Origin: Arenibacter antarcticus
Lineage (GTDB): Bacteria; Bacteroidota; Bacteroidia; Flavobacteriales; Flavobacteriaceae
Direction: 5' to 3'
NCBI RefSeq assembly: GCF_041320605.1
Contig: NZ_CP166679.1
Coordinates: 4,264,001-4,328,000 of the forward strand
DNA length: 64,000 nucleotides
Part shown: in pieces, positions 7,657 through 16,998 of the stretch
Layout: each line of letters opens with the position of its first letter
How positions within the stretch are numbered: the stretch's first letter is position 1
Notes under the pieces: generated by a model
What the model saw: the letters and a program-made list of their open reading frames with translations, nothing else
The model's database searches: none
What the model was told of the DNA's origin: nothing
Program-made: the position numbers and the translations under genes

Positions 7657-10509
7657 TTAACTATCCATTCCATTGATAAAAGTATCTACAAAGTTTACTA
7701 CTTTATTTAAGATTCTATCGCCTATTGATTTACGTTTTAAAACATTAGGCTTAACACCTTTTATTAAATCTAATAATTCATCACGTAACGGTTCTCTTTC
7801 TGCATATAGATAATCTTCAATTAGTTTTTGTGTTTTTTCTGAGGATAGATTCTCTTCTTTCACAAAGACTTCAAACGCTTTTTGTTGTTCTTCTGACCAG
7901 AACTTTTCAAACTCTTGTGGTATGGTTTCAGAATCGTCTATTTCAGGTAAATTATCTTCTATAAACTTTTCTATTAACACTCGCTTACTTCTTAAATTAG
8001 CTTCTCCTGTTAATAAATCTACTACTTCTTTTTTCTTTGCTTCTTGCTCTTCTTTCTTAACATCTTTTAAAGATGCTAATAGTTTTAGAATATAAGTTAC
8101 ATTGATTACATCACTATGAATTAATTCTAATTCAAAATCTACATCATCAAGTATTGATACTTTCTCTTTTGCATTATCGTGCTTGGTTTTTTGCCATAAA
8201 TCTAAATACTTACTTCTATAATCATTAAACAGTTGTTCTGCCATTGCTAAATCTTCCCAATCGAAATTAGCAAAGGTTGTCATTGTGTTTTTTAAACGCA
8301 TTAACTCTCTAAATGCTTTGATAAACTCTAATTCATCTTCTTCACTTACTAAATCATTAACGCTATCTACAGTAGGAACTAACTCAATAAGATTTGTAAA
8401 AGCTTCATCAAATTTTTGTGTGTATTCCTCATAAGGCTTCATTATAATAACATCTATAGCTTCTTTATTACTAAAGAGTGTTATTGCTTGATCTGTTACT
8501 TTTTTAAGATTACGAAATACTACAATATTACCTTGTGATTTCTGTTCGTTTATAATTCTATTTGTTCTTGAATATGCCTGTATTAATCCGTGGTATTTTA
8601 AATTCTTATCTACATATAAAGTATTTAATGATGGACTATCAAAACCTGTTAAAAACATATTAACGACTAATAGAATATCAATTTTACGTTCTTTTACTTT
8701 CTTTGATATATCGTTGTAATAATTATAAAAAGACTGACTGTCTTTGTTACTGAAATTAGAACCAAACATTTCGTTATAATGCCCTATATAACTTTCTAAT
8801 TTATCTCTTTTATGTGGGTTTAAATCATATTCAGCATTAGGTTCAGCAGCTATTGCTACTTCTTCAGGAATATAGCCGTTTGCATCTGCATCGTCTTCAT
8901 TAGCTACGTAACTGAATATAGTTGCTATTTTAAGATTATGTTCTCCAGCTTCTTGTTTACGTTGTAGAATATCATAATAATTGACCAACATATCTGTACT
9001 ACCCACACAAAACATTCCTGTAAATTCTTTGTTATGTGTTTTTCGGTTGTGATTTGCTATAATATAATCTGCTATTTTCTCTAAACGTTTTGGCGATTCC
9101 ATTAACTCTTTACGATCAATGTCTTCTACTTCAATATCTATTTCTGTAGCTGATTCTTTTTGTTTGTATTTACCAACATATTCTACAGCAAACTTTAATA
9201 CATTTTCATCTTTAATAGCATCGGTTATTACGTACTTATGTAAGCAATCACCAAACAATTCTTTAGTAGTTCGTTTTCCTAATTCGTTTTTAACTGCATT
9301 GTCTGCAAATATTGGTGTGCCGGTAAAACCAAACATCTGAAAGTTATTGAAGAACGCTTTTATGCGGTTGTGTGTTTCTCCAAACTGACTACGATGACAT
9401 TCATCAAAAATAAAGACGATACGTTCATCTTTCATTTTCTCCATCTTCGCTAAATAGTTCTTTTTACTTATCGCTGTATTTAATTTCTGAATGGTGGTAA
9501 CGATAATCTTAGTATCATCACTAAACTGTTTTACTAATGCTTTTGTATTATCTGTACCATCTATACTGCCTTTAGAGAAACTATTAAATTCTTTGGTAGT
9601 TTGGTAATCCAAATCTTTTCTGTCTACTACAAATACCACTTTTTTAACTTGTGGCATTTTCATAATAATTTGACTTGCTTTAAAAGAAGTAAGCGTTTTA
9701 CCTGAACCTGTGGTATGCCATATATAACCGTTATGTGTACTATTTTTGACTTTATCTATTATGTTTTCTACTGCATAATATTGATACGGTCTCAATACCA
9801 TTAATATTTTATGCGTTTCGTTTAATACAATGTATTTACATATCATTTTAGAGATATGACAAGGCTCTAAAAACTCACTTGTAAACCCATTTAAAATATT
9901 GGTTAAACGCTTATTTTCTTTATCTGCCCAGAAGAATGTTTGTTTGAAAGATTGATGTCTATTATTTGCATAGTATTTGGTATTTACACCGTTACTAATT
10001 ACAAATATTTGTACGTATTGAAATAAGGCAGATTTAGCACCAAACGAATGTCTTTGATAACGGTTTATTTGATTAAAGGCTTCTTTCATTTCTAAGCCTC
10101 TACGCTTTAATTCTATTTGCACTAATGGCAAACCATTAACCAATAAAGTAACATCATAACGATTCTTATAACTACCCTCAATAGTGACTTGATTAGTTAC
10201 TTGATATTGGTTTTGACACCAATGCTCGGTATTTAAAAACTCGAAATATAAGTTATCTCCATTATCTCTAACAATATGTTGTTTTTCTCTTAGTGTTTTA
10301 GCTTTCTCGAATACAGAACCTTTGCTTAGTATGTTTAATACACGCTCAAATTCTTTAGCAGTAAACGTTATATTATTATGCTTTTCTAATTGTGTTTTTA
10401 AATTAGCTAATAAAGTTTCTTCATCTGGAATACTCACCTTTGAATACCCTTGATTTGATAATTGCTCTATTAATTGATTTTCTAATACTTGTTCTGGTTG
10501 TGTACTCAT
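7657..10509 (-). CDS. hsdR: Type I restriction enzyme R subunit (HsdR)
   Basis: This 950-residue motor and nuclease subunit translocates DNA and cleaves it at a distance in the HsdR2M2S complex. The N-terminal PD-(D/E)XK nuclease is visible as D119 (YDVTLLV) and the E133-x-K135 pair (QIELKR). Superfamily 2 helicase motifs follow: motif I TTGSGKT at 266-272 and DECH at 369-372. A second RecA-like domain contains LTGFDSPSLNTLYVDK and QAYSRTNR. The C-terminal 250 residues are the helical region that contacts the methylase. The length is normal and no disruption is seen. The gene starts one base after hsdS ends. Confidence 0.95.
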   Translation of the reverse strand: MSTQPEQVLENQLIEQLSNQGYSKVSIPDEETLLANLKTQLEKHNNITFTAKEFERVLNILSKGSVFEKAKTLREKQHIVRDNGDNLYFEFLNTEHWCQNQYQVTNQVTIEGSYKNRYDVTLLVNGLPLVQIELKRRGLEMKEAFNQINRYQRHSFGAKSALFQYVQIFVISNGVNTKYYANNRHQSFKQTFFWADKENKRLTNILNGFTSEFLEPCHISKMICKYIVLNETHKILMVLRPYQYYAVENIIDKVKNSTHNGYIWHTTGSGKTLTSFKASQIIMKMPQVKKVVFVVDRKDLDYQTTKEFNSFSKGSIDGTDNTKALVKQFSDDTKIIVTTIQKLNTAISKKNYLAKMEKMKDERIVFIFDECHRSQFGETHNRIKAFFNNFQMFGFTGTPIFADNAVKNELGKRTTKELFGDCLHKYVITDAIKDENVLKFAVEYVGKYKQKESATEIDIEVEDIDRKELMESPKRLEKIADYIIANHNRKTHNKEFTGMFCVGSTDMLVNYYDILQRKQEAGEHNLKIATIFSYVANEDDADANGYIPEEVAIAAEPNAEYDLNPHKRDKLESYIGHYNEMFGSNFSNKDSQSFYNYYNDISKKVKERKIDILLVVNMFLTGFDSPSLNTLYVDKNLKYHGLIQAYSRTNRIINEQKSQGNIVVFRNLKKVTDQAITLFSNKEAIDVIIMKPYEEYTQKFDEAFTNLIELVPTVDSVNDLVSEEDELEFIKAFRELMRLKNTMTTFANFDWEDLAMAEQLFNDYRSKYLDLWQKTKHDNAKEKVSILDDVDFELELIHSDVINVTYILKLLASLKDVKKEEQEAKKKEVVDLLTGEANLRSKRVLIEKFIEDNLPEIDDSETIPQEFEKFWSEEQQKAFEVFVKEENLSSEKTQKLIEDYLYAEREPLRDELLDLIKGVKPNVLKRKSIGDRILNKVVNFVDTFINGMDS

Positions 10510-10510
10510 A

Positions 10511-11728
10511 TTAATTGCAAAACATCTTTTGTAATAATGCCTTCTTATATTCTTTGGTATTGTTCAACTGTTCTTCAGTATTTTTTATTTGGGAATCTAT
10601 ATTCGTGATTAAATCAGCAATCCTACATTGTTCTTCAAATGATGGCAATTGCAACTTTAAACCAGCAAAAGCAGAGTAGGAAATTTGCTTCCCATCTCTT
10701 ATACCTACAACAGTTTTACTCAATCTCTCGATGAATGATTCTTTTTTAAAATAGAATTTAAAGAAAATATGATTGATTTTTATTTTTGGTTTAAGTATAG
10801 TATATGCCGGACTACAAATACCATAATAATTAGAGTACTCGATACCCCCTTGAAAAGACCTTAGACTTATAACGAAGTCTCCCTTTTCTACAATTTTATA
10901 AGACTTAATACTTTTTTCAGATGATTTTATTTCAATACCAATGGATGCTCTTGGAACCATCCCATTTTCTTGAGTAGCTGCTAAAACAGTTAAATCTCCA
11001 TTATGCTCTTTATTAGAAACACTCTTAAAAACTTTACCTGCTAATAATTCTTCCCAATCAGGAAATTTAGTTCCATTATCATTTTTAAATCTAACTACTT
11101 GAGAAAACACATTTTGAAGCAATCCTTTTTTGTACTCTATAAGGTCATTTAATTTCACGTCAAGTAAAATTAATTTTTTGTCAATTAACTCTAAAAATTG
11201 ACTTATCTTAATCTGTTCTTTAGTTTGAGGAATATATATAGATTCACTTAATACATAATCGTTATTTATTTTCATATCGTTTTTCGCCCCTTTACGTACT
11301 AATGGACGCAAATACCTATTTGTGTTATCTTCTAAAGAAAAATAATAATCAATAAAACACTCATCTAATTTATTATTTTTAGTTTTATATATTGCATATA
11401 AGGTCGAAACAATACCTGGTTTATTTTTATTAACTTTAATAATACCGAATGGATTACCTTTTAAAGGACTTTTGGTATATACTATATCTCCAACCTCTAC
11501 CAGACCATAGTTATGAACAGAAGCACCTGCATATGAACGCCCTAAATGCTCTATTTGATTCACCACACCATAATCACCTGATACTGAAAGAACATCTGAT
11601 TTAGTATACTTTAAGTCTTTATTCTTAACCTTGGACTCTTCTAATATTTCATTTAAACAAGTAAGCTCCCATTTATCACTAAACTCCGGAAACCTAATTT
11701 GAGGTACTTTTTGAGTAGGTTTCTTCAT
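10511..11728 (-). CDS. hsdS: Type I restriction-modification specificity subunit (HsdS)
   Basis: The 405-residue subunit recognises the bipartite DNA target for both modification and restriction. Two half-sized target-recognition domains are apparent (about 15-195 and 220-400). Each is followed by a conserved helix with E-Q-x-x-I-x-x-x-(L/I) patterns (TKEQIKISQFLELIDKK, EEQCRIADLITNIDSQI). The half-repeat structure is typical of HsdS. It abuts hsdM without a gap. The target sequence cannot be predicted from sequence alone. No second hsdS or inverted repeat for phase-variable shuffling is nearby. Confidence 0.92.
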   Translation of the reverse strand: MKKPTQKVPQIRFPEFSDKWELTCLNEILEESKVKNKDLKYTKSDVLSVSGDYGVVNQIEHLGRSYAGASVHNYGLVEVGDIVYTKSPLKGNPFGIIKVNKNKPGIVSTLYAIYKTKNNKLDECFIDYYFSLEDNTNRYLRPLVRKGAKNDMKINNDYVLSESIYIPQTKEQIKISQFLELIDKKLILLDVKLNDLIEYKKGLLQNVFSQVVRFKNDNGTKFPDWEELLAGKVFKSVSNKEHNGDLTVLAATQENGMVPRASIGIEIKSSEKSIKSYKIVEKGDFVISLRSFQGGIEYSNYYGICSPAYTILKPKIKINHIFFKFYFKKESFIERLSKTVVGIRDGKQISYSAFAGLKLQLPSFEEQCRIADLITNIDSQIKNTEEQLNNTKEYKKALLQKMFCN

Positions 11729-13351
11729 TTAAAATGGTGTTTTAATATTTAATTCATCACAAAATTCAGCTATCTTATTATCAACTTTATTAATATCAAT
11801 ATTTAGTTGCTTTAGTTTTTCTGAAATTGGATTTATATCTATCGGTTCTTCTGCCACAAAAGTGTCAACGTATCGTGGAATGTTTAGACTGTAGTCATTT
11901 TGCTTTATTTCAGATAAAGGTGCTAAATAACTATATCTATCTTCAGCTAATCTTTCTCTGTAGGTGGATACTATTTTTCCAATATCAGAGTCTCTTAATG
12001 TATTTTGAGTTCCTCTTTCATAAAAATCACTCGAATCAATAAATAGTACATTATTTGGATTCTCACGACACTTCTTAAACACTAAGATACAAGTAGGTAT
12101 TCCTGTACCATAAAAAATATTTGCAGGTAATCCAATAACAGCATCTAAAAAGTTTTTTTCTTCAATTAAATACTTTCTTATTAAATATTCTGCACCAGCT
12201 CTAAATAAAGCACCGTGAGGCAAAACTAATGCCATAGTACCATTTTCTGCTAAATGATGTACCATATGTTGTACAAAAGCAAAATCTGCTTTACCTGCTG
12301 GTGCTAATTTACCGTATTGACTAAATCTATCATCGCTCATAAAGAGCTGATTAGCACTCCATCTTGCAGAAAATGGTGGATTAGCTACGATAGCTTCAAA
12401 ACGATGTTCTAAATGTTGCGGATGTTCTAAAGTATCTTCTTGCTTAATATCAAACTTACGATAATGCACACCGTGCAATATCATATTCATACGTGCTAAA
12501 TTGTACGTTGTACGGTTTAATTCTTGTCCATAAAAGTTATTTACTTCTTCTACTTCTTTAGCTACACGTAAAAGCAACGAACCACTACCACACGTTGGGT
12601 CATATACAGATTTTAGTTTCTTTTTACCTGTTGTTACCAACTTTGCTAACACCATACTCACCTCTTGTGGCGTGTAAAATTCACCTGCTTTTTTACCTGC
12701 ACCACTTGCAAACTTCCCAATTAGATACTCATAGGCATCACCCAATACATCTAACTCGGTATTTTCTAACTTAAAATCTATTTTATCTAAGTGTGCCAAT
12801 ACTTTAGCAATAATCTCGTTTCTGTCCTCTGGCTTTTTCCCTAACTTAGTAGAGTTTAAATCCATATCCTCGAAAAGGTCTTCAAAATCTTCTTCACTAT
12901 CCGTACCCATTGTACTGTTTTGGATATTGTTTAGGATTTTTTGTAGGTCTTCTAATATGAAGTTGTCTTTTGTATTGTAAGTTTCAGAAGTATCTTCTGC
13001 TACTGCATCACTTTCTTTTTCATCTTCATTATGATTACCACGTTTAGAAATCGCAGAGAATAATTCTGATGGTTTTAAGAAGTAACCCAATTTCTCTAAA
13101 GATTCTTCTTTTATAGCCTCTATGTATTCTTTTCCTGTTTCTGTGTTTTCGTCTATTTCAGAAAATAAAAATGTATCGCCACCTTCTTTAAGGATTTTGT
13201 TGGCATATATTTCCATTTTCTCGGCTAAGTATTTGTAGAAAATAAAGCCTAATATATAATCACGAAACTCATCTGCATTCATTTTACCACGTAAAGTATT
13301 GGCAATATTCCAGAGTTGTTGTTCTAATTGTTTTTTATGGTCTTCTGACAT
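11729..13351 (-). CDS. hsdM: Type I restriction-modification methyltransferase (HsdM)
   Basis: This N6-adenine methyltransferase of 540 residues protects host DNA and is the core of the restriction complex. It has the helical HsdM N-terminal domain (about 8-200). The S-adenosylmethionine site motif I is DPTCGSGS (251-258) and the catalytic motif IV is NPPF (324-327). An acidic insert at about 105-170 is rich in Glu/Asp. hsdS follows immediately, and a small Xre regulator lies 13 bp upstream, so the genes are almost certainly co-transcribed. Confidence 0.95.
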   Translation of the reverse strand: MSEDHKKQLEQQLWNIANTLRGKMNADEFRDYILGFIFYKYLAEKMEIYANKILKEGGDTFLFSEIDENTETGKEYIEAIKEESLEKLGYFLKPSELFSAISKRGNHNEDEKESDAVAEDTSETYNTKDNFILEDLQKILNNIQNSTMGTDSEEDFEDLFEDMDLNSTKLGKKPEDRNEIIAKVLAHLDKIDFKLENTELDVLGDAYEYLIGKFASGAGKKAGEFYTPQEVSMVLAKLVTTGKKKLKSVYDPTCGSGSLLLRVAKEVEEVNNFYGQELNRTTYNLARMNMILHGVHYRKFDIKQEDTLEHPQHLEHRFEAIVANPPFSARWSANQLFMSDDRFSQYGKLAPAGKADFAFVQHMVHHLAENGTMALVLPHGALFRAGAEYLIRKYLIEEKNFLDAVIGLPANIFYGTGIPTCILVFKKCRENPNNVLFIDSSDFYERGTQNTLRDSDIGKIVSTYRERLAEDRYSYLAPLSEIKQNDYSLNIPRYVDTFVAEEPIDINPISEKLKQLNIDINKVDNKIAEFCDELNIKTPF

Positions 13352-13364
13352 TTATTAATTGATA

Positions 13365-13661
13365 TTATAAATTATCGTTATTGATTAATTGTATTACTTG
13401 TTTTTTATATGGTTCGTCTTTTAAAACGTTATTTACCTTATCGGCTAACCATAGCACTTGCAGCTCTTTTTCATCTATTTGAAAAAAAGTGCTAAGTTTT
13501 TTTAAATGATTTCTATTTATAGGTTTTTCGCTACTTTCTATTTTACTTATAAATGCACCATCTACATCTATAATTGCACCTACCTCTCGCTGCATAAATC
13601 CTTTGGACTCTCTTAATTCCTTGAGTCTTTTACCTAATGAAATTATATTAAGACTTGACAT
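13365..13661 (-). CDS. Xre-family transcriptional regulator in the hsd operon
   Basis: This 98-residue protein has a helix-turn-helix in its first 60 residues (GKRLKELRESKGFMQREVGA, then the recognition helix around DGAFISKIES). A short C-terminal tail follows. Regulators of this size placed before hsdM resemble controller proteins that time restriction after modification, but here that role is inference from position. It lies 13 bp from hsdM and 10 bp from the DUF1828-like gene. Confidence 0.88.
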   Translation of the reverse strand: MSSLNIISLGKRLKELRESKGFMQREVGAIIDVDGAFISKIESSEKPINRNHLKKLSTFFQIDEKELQVLWLADKVNNVLKDEPYKKQVIQLINNDNL

Positions 13662-13671
13662 AACTTTTATT

Positions 13672-14502
13672 TTAAAGTATTGAAGCTAATTTATCTCGGT
13701 TTACCCATTCTAATGTTTGAGTACCGGTATGCTTTTGTAAATGAATTAAATAATGAGCAATTTTATCTTTTACAAAACCTGTAGCATTAGTATCTACAAT
13801 AGCAATCTTCTTACTAACGTGTTTTCTATATATTGATTCGTCTGCCATTTCAAACAACGTATTCGCCTTGAAAATACTATTAGAAAAATATGAAACCGTA
13901 CTACCTGTAACATAGTTAATTAATGTTATTTCGTTCTGACTACGATAATACATTGCATTGAATTTTATCTCCTTTTTTTCAGCATTTAAGTAACTATTGA
14001 ACCTTATTTGTTCTGGTGTTACAATAGACTTTATATAATCGTTTGCTAAAGAAACAAATCTTGCTTTTGTTTCCTTTTCCTCTTTATCTTCAAATGCAAT
14101 TTGAGAGACACTCGCTATGTTTTGTATAAAGGTTGCTAAATCAAATATTTTAGAAGCAATATCAATTTGATTTGTGGCCTTTACATAATATTGGATTACA
14201 CTATCATTAGATTTACTTTTAATATTTGTCTCTTTTATATCATAAGCATTTTGAAAATGAAATAATACTTTATGAAAGCAAGATTCATCATTTGATGGGT
14301 TATTATCATACATACCAGAGTTAATCCAACCACCATCTGTAATTACAAAACCACCATCTCTCTGTAATAGAAATACTGATACAAAACGATTATTTGTTGT
14401 AGCATAAGGCGTTATGATTTCTAAAGATTTACCACGCTGTCTTGTTGACCAAATACCAGAGAAACTATTCTTAATATCGGAAAAAATTTCTTCTATATTC
14501 AT
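13672..14502 (-). CDS. DUF1828/DUF1829-like protein
   Basis: The 276-residue protein has an N-terminal segment typical of DUF1828 (a beta-rich region around LLQRDGGFVITDGGWINSG). Its C-terminal half fits DUF1829. The family has no well-established function. It is inserted between a DUF6978-like gene (4-bp overlap) and the Xre regulator (10-bp gap), all upstream of hsdMSR in the same operon. This points to a role tied to the restriction system or to a defence or toxin-type module. Family assignment is from memory of the pattern and was not searched. Confidence 0.65.
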   Translation of the reverse strand: MNIEEIFSDIKNSFSGIWSTRQRGKSLEIITPYATTNNRFVSVFLLQRDGGFVITDGGWINSGMYDNNPSNDESCFHKVLFHFQNAYDIKETNIKSKSNDSVIQYYVKATNQIDIASKIFDLATFIQNIASVSQIAFEDKEEKETKARFVSLANDYIKSIVTPEQIRFNSYLNAEKKEIKFNAMYYRSQNEITLINYVTGSTVSYFSNSIFKANTLFEMADESIYRKHVSKKIAIVDTNATGFVKDKIAHYLIHLQKHTGTQTLEWVNRDKLASIL

Positions 14503-15131
14503 TCGTATACCATATTCTCATTTGGGTCATCACTTTTAAATGAAAGACCTAATGAATTAGACAATATTTTAATTTCTGGAAATTCATCTTCCTTTAATCT
14601 CGTATTAGATTCGTGAAAAAAATGTATAATACATAAGTTTATATCTTCTAACGCTTTACTTTCTTTTTTATCTAATAATTTATCTGTTTTATAAGCTATC
14701 TCAATACCGTTTTCATTGAATTTATGAAAGTGCGGTGGCGTAACAGCTTGCTCTTCAAAAGGAATACCTTCTATGCGATTTCTATGTGTTTCACCATCAC
14801 TATCAAAACGAAAAAAAGGATTAGGTATATAGTCTTTACAACGTAACTTAAACTGAAAGAAATTGTGATTGTTTAGTTTGACATCAACAATTAAAATTAC
14901 ATCTTCAGATAACACTTCTTGTTTTACATCTTCTATTTGACTTAATGTGTTAGCATTATTACCAACCTTATTAACCTCTATTACCTCTTTAAATACAGAT
15001 TTTCTCTCTTCAAGCAACCTATTATAAAGTGAATAATCGTCTTTTACTTTTAGGCTTTTAGTCGTTCCCATAATTAACCTATTTATGACTTGTCCTTCAA
15101 AGGTTAAATGTATATATATTTGTTGCTTCAT
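14499..15131 (-). CDS. DUF6978-like hypothetical protein, first gene of the hsd operon
   Basis: The 210-residue protein is mixed alpha/beta with no signal peptide or membrane span. A central block CKDYIPNPFFRFDSDGETHR followed by TPPHFHKF resembles small proteins that accompany DUF1828 genes (the DUF6978 type). Its stop overlaps the next start by 4 bp, indicating translational coupling. Being promoter-proximal it is expressed with hsdMSR. Function unknown. The pairing with the DUF1828 gene is the strongest clue that the two act together. Confidence 0.55.
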   Translation of the reverse strand: MKQQIYIHLTFEGQVINRLIMGTTKSLKVKDDYSLYNRLLEERKSVFKEVIEVNKVGNNANTLSQIEDVKQEVLSEDVILIVDVKLNNHNFFQFKLRCKDYIPNPFFRFDSDGETHRNRIEGIPFEEQAVTPPHFHKFNENGIEIAYKTDKLLDKKESKALEDINLCIIHFFHESNTRLKEDEFPEIKILSNSLGLSFKSDDPNENMVYE

Positions 15132-15278
15132 CCTAAATATTTCTTCAGAGTTATTTTTAATAAAATTGAAATATTATTTCATCCCTGTTTTATGTTATAC
15201 TACAAGTATTAAAATAAAGCACTATTTAAACTTTTATTCAACTGCGCTTCTGGTTGGACCAGAATGTGAAAATTTATT

Positions 15279-15730
15279 ATGGAAAAAGAAGTTGACGGTC
15301 TTGACCAAAAAGACATTAGAGAAGGGATACACGCTGGAATTAAAAAATATGAAAATCTAAACCTTCTAGAAAAATACTCTATGTATATGGGAGTTGCTCA
15401 AATTCTTGAGATGCAATTAAAACAATTATTAGTCAAAGATTTCAGAGAAGAGTTCAACAATATTGAAAAATGGCCATTGGGGAGAACTTTGAATAAATTA
15501 AACAAGTAGGAATGAGAGAAGATTTCTTCTTGTTTGCCAACTCAGTGAAGGATGCGAGAAACTATATTGCTCACGAATTAATATCAAATGAAGCAACTTG
15601 GCACTCGTTAGTGGAAAGTAAACTTGAACATTATTCAAAAGGAGCTAGAACATTAGACAAAGTTATTTATGAAATAGAACAGCTGATGTTTATATTTGAA
15701 TGGAATGACGAAAACGGAGAATGGAAATAA
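15279..15730 (+). pseudogene. HEPN-like protein gene, frameshifted
   Basis: Two adjacent open stretches (15279-15509 and 15512-15730) in frames differing by one base read as a single protein of about 150 residues. Moving back one base near 15503 turns the stop into continuous coding through QVGMRED. The second part carries RNYIAH (Arg codon at 15557, His at 15572). This matches the R-polar-xxx-H motif of HEPN RNase domains, here on a helix (VKDARNYIAHEL). It is either a recently inactivated defence or toxin-type HEPN gene, a sequencing error, or a frameshift-expressed gene. No obvious slippery heptamer is present. Confidence 0.6.
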
Positions 15731-15940
15731 AAACTGCATCTACACTGTATAAAACAAAACAGGGCAAGTAAGTGCTAAACTCAATGTTCTGGCATATTTT
15801 CGAGGTCGTCAAATCTTTTGATTTGGCTTTTAAAAAAATAAGATAAAACAAAATGCAAAAGATTTTGCTTGTGAATAATCCGAACGGTAATTGCTTATAT
15901 ACCTCCCTACTGATTTTATACTAAACATTATGCCCAAGTT
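15731..15940 (+). other. Gene-unit spacer with palindromes
   Basis: The spacer between the HEPN-like remnant and the HExxH gene contains the palindrome CAAATC-TTTT-GATTTG (15810-15825) and a near-palindrome GCAAAAGATTTTGC (about 15854). The phrase AATCCGAACGGTAATTGC follows. The order of elements is the same as in the spacer at 16685-16935, so the two spacers appear to be related units. Confidence 0.5.
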
Positions 15941-16684
15941 ATGACGTGGATAATTGAAAACAAATCACATTTAGACAAAGGTATCTCTGAATATGTTGAG
16001 AGAATTTTCTCTTTAACACTAAGTCATATTTCACAGCGGATAGGATATCAACCGCCATTAGGTGTGAAAGCAATAGTGTTGATTTATGACTGTAAACAAG
16101 GACCGATTGTTTATTGGCCATTAAAACAAGGCAAATATGAAATCGGTCTATGTATCGAAGGAATTTTTCCTTATCAAATTATTTACCAAATGGCACACGA
16201 AATTTGCCATATTTATATTGATCCGCGAGTTAACGGAACAATGATTGAAATTGTCTGTCAAAAAACCGCATTGGATATACTTGAAGAAATTGGGGCCTCA
16301 TTGACAAATGCTGGCCAAGCAGGGGTTGACAAATATATTTCTGACATTAGATTAGCAGCAGAAACAAATCAAAACTTAACAGTTGAACAACTTGATCCTG
16401 ATTCTATATTTAGACGCATCCAAGAGCTAGAAAGCACTAAGACACTGTATGACAGGGATTATAATAATCTAATAGCTTTTAAACTAAAGGAAATTATCGA
16501 CCCGATAGACAAACTTGGATTAATTAAATCTATTAGAAATTCAATTACACCAAAACCACCAAGCGACACCACAGACCTAAATACGAACACACAAACACAA
16601 GTTAATTTTGACAAATTAATTGAAAATATAAAGCTTGACAATTTGGAACTGGCAGAAACTTTAGCGGACATAAAGAAAAACTAG
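15941..16684 (+). CDS. Hypothetical protein with HExxH metallopeptidase-like motif
   Basis: This 247-residue protein has HEICH at residues 86-90 in a helix (IYQMAHEICHIYIDP), preceded by a beta-strand region. This is the arrangement of zincin-type zinc peptidases. A possible third ligand is not evident. The C-terminal third is low-complexity and Asn/Thr-rich and then helical. No signal peptide is visible, so it is probably cytoplasmic. It stands alone between two hairpin-rich spacers, among accessory genes with possible defence links. Family not recognised and peptidase activity unproven. Confidence 0.6.
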   Translation: MTWIIENKSHLDKGISEYVERIFSLTLSHISQRIGYQPPLGVKAIVLIYDCKQGPIVYWPLKQGKYEIGLCIEGIFPYQIIYQMAHEICHIYIDPRVNGTMIEIVCQKTALDILEEIGASLTNAGQAGVDKYISDIRLAAETNQNLTVEQLDPDSIFRRIQELESTKTLYDRDYNNLIAFKLKEIIDPIDKLGLIKSIRNSITPKPPSDTTDLNTNTQTQVNFDKLIENIKLDNLELAETLADIKKN

Positions 16685-16935
16685 GCATAATCGAATGGAT
16701 GGCTCCGCCATCCAATGACGGAGTGCACTATATCTTAGATATGATAAAGATGCCCATGATGGGCACACATAACGCATATAAAACATAGCTAATATAGGCT
16801 TTACGAGAGGTTTGTGTATATTTGTCAAGACCGCCAAATCTTTGATTTGGCCGTAATATTGAAAAAGTGGTTCCAAATCAAAGATTTGGCTAAGTGCCAA
16901 TCCGAAAGTTATTGTAAATTTATACACTACGTTTC
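16685..16935 (+). repeat. Hairpin-rich spacer with four perfect palindromes
   Basis: Four strong hairpins occur in about 200 bp. They are TGGATGGC-TCC-GCCATCCA (16696-16714), TGCCCAT-G-ATGGGCA (16751-16765), GCCAAATC-TTT-GATTTGGC (16833-16851) and CCAAATC-AAA-GATTTGG (16873-16889). The last two are also inverted copies of each other. The phrase GTGCCAATCCGAAAG and an ACGTTGGCA-like boundary precede the next gene. None has a T-tract typical of a terminator. Confidence 0.7.
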
Positions 16936-16998
16936 ATGCACCAAACGTTGGCATTAATTTTGATTCTAACAGAAAAAAATGATAAACCTATTCTACTA

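Noticed and set aside
10511-11728. Phase-variable hsdS
   Set aside because: No second hsdS, inverted repeat or recombinase is adjacent, so shuffling is not supported.
15731-16935. CRISPR array
   Set aside because: Repeated palindromes are present, but there are no equal-length spacers between repeats and no cas genes.
16936-16998. Upstream start of the DUF2971 gene at 16936
   Set aside because: The extra residues translate the ACGTTGGCA-like boundary and have no family match. The ATG at 16999 gives the usual N-terminus.
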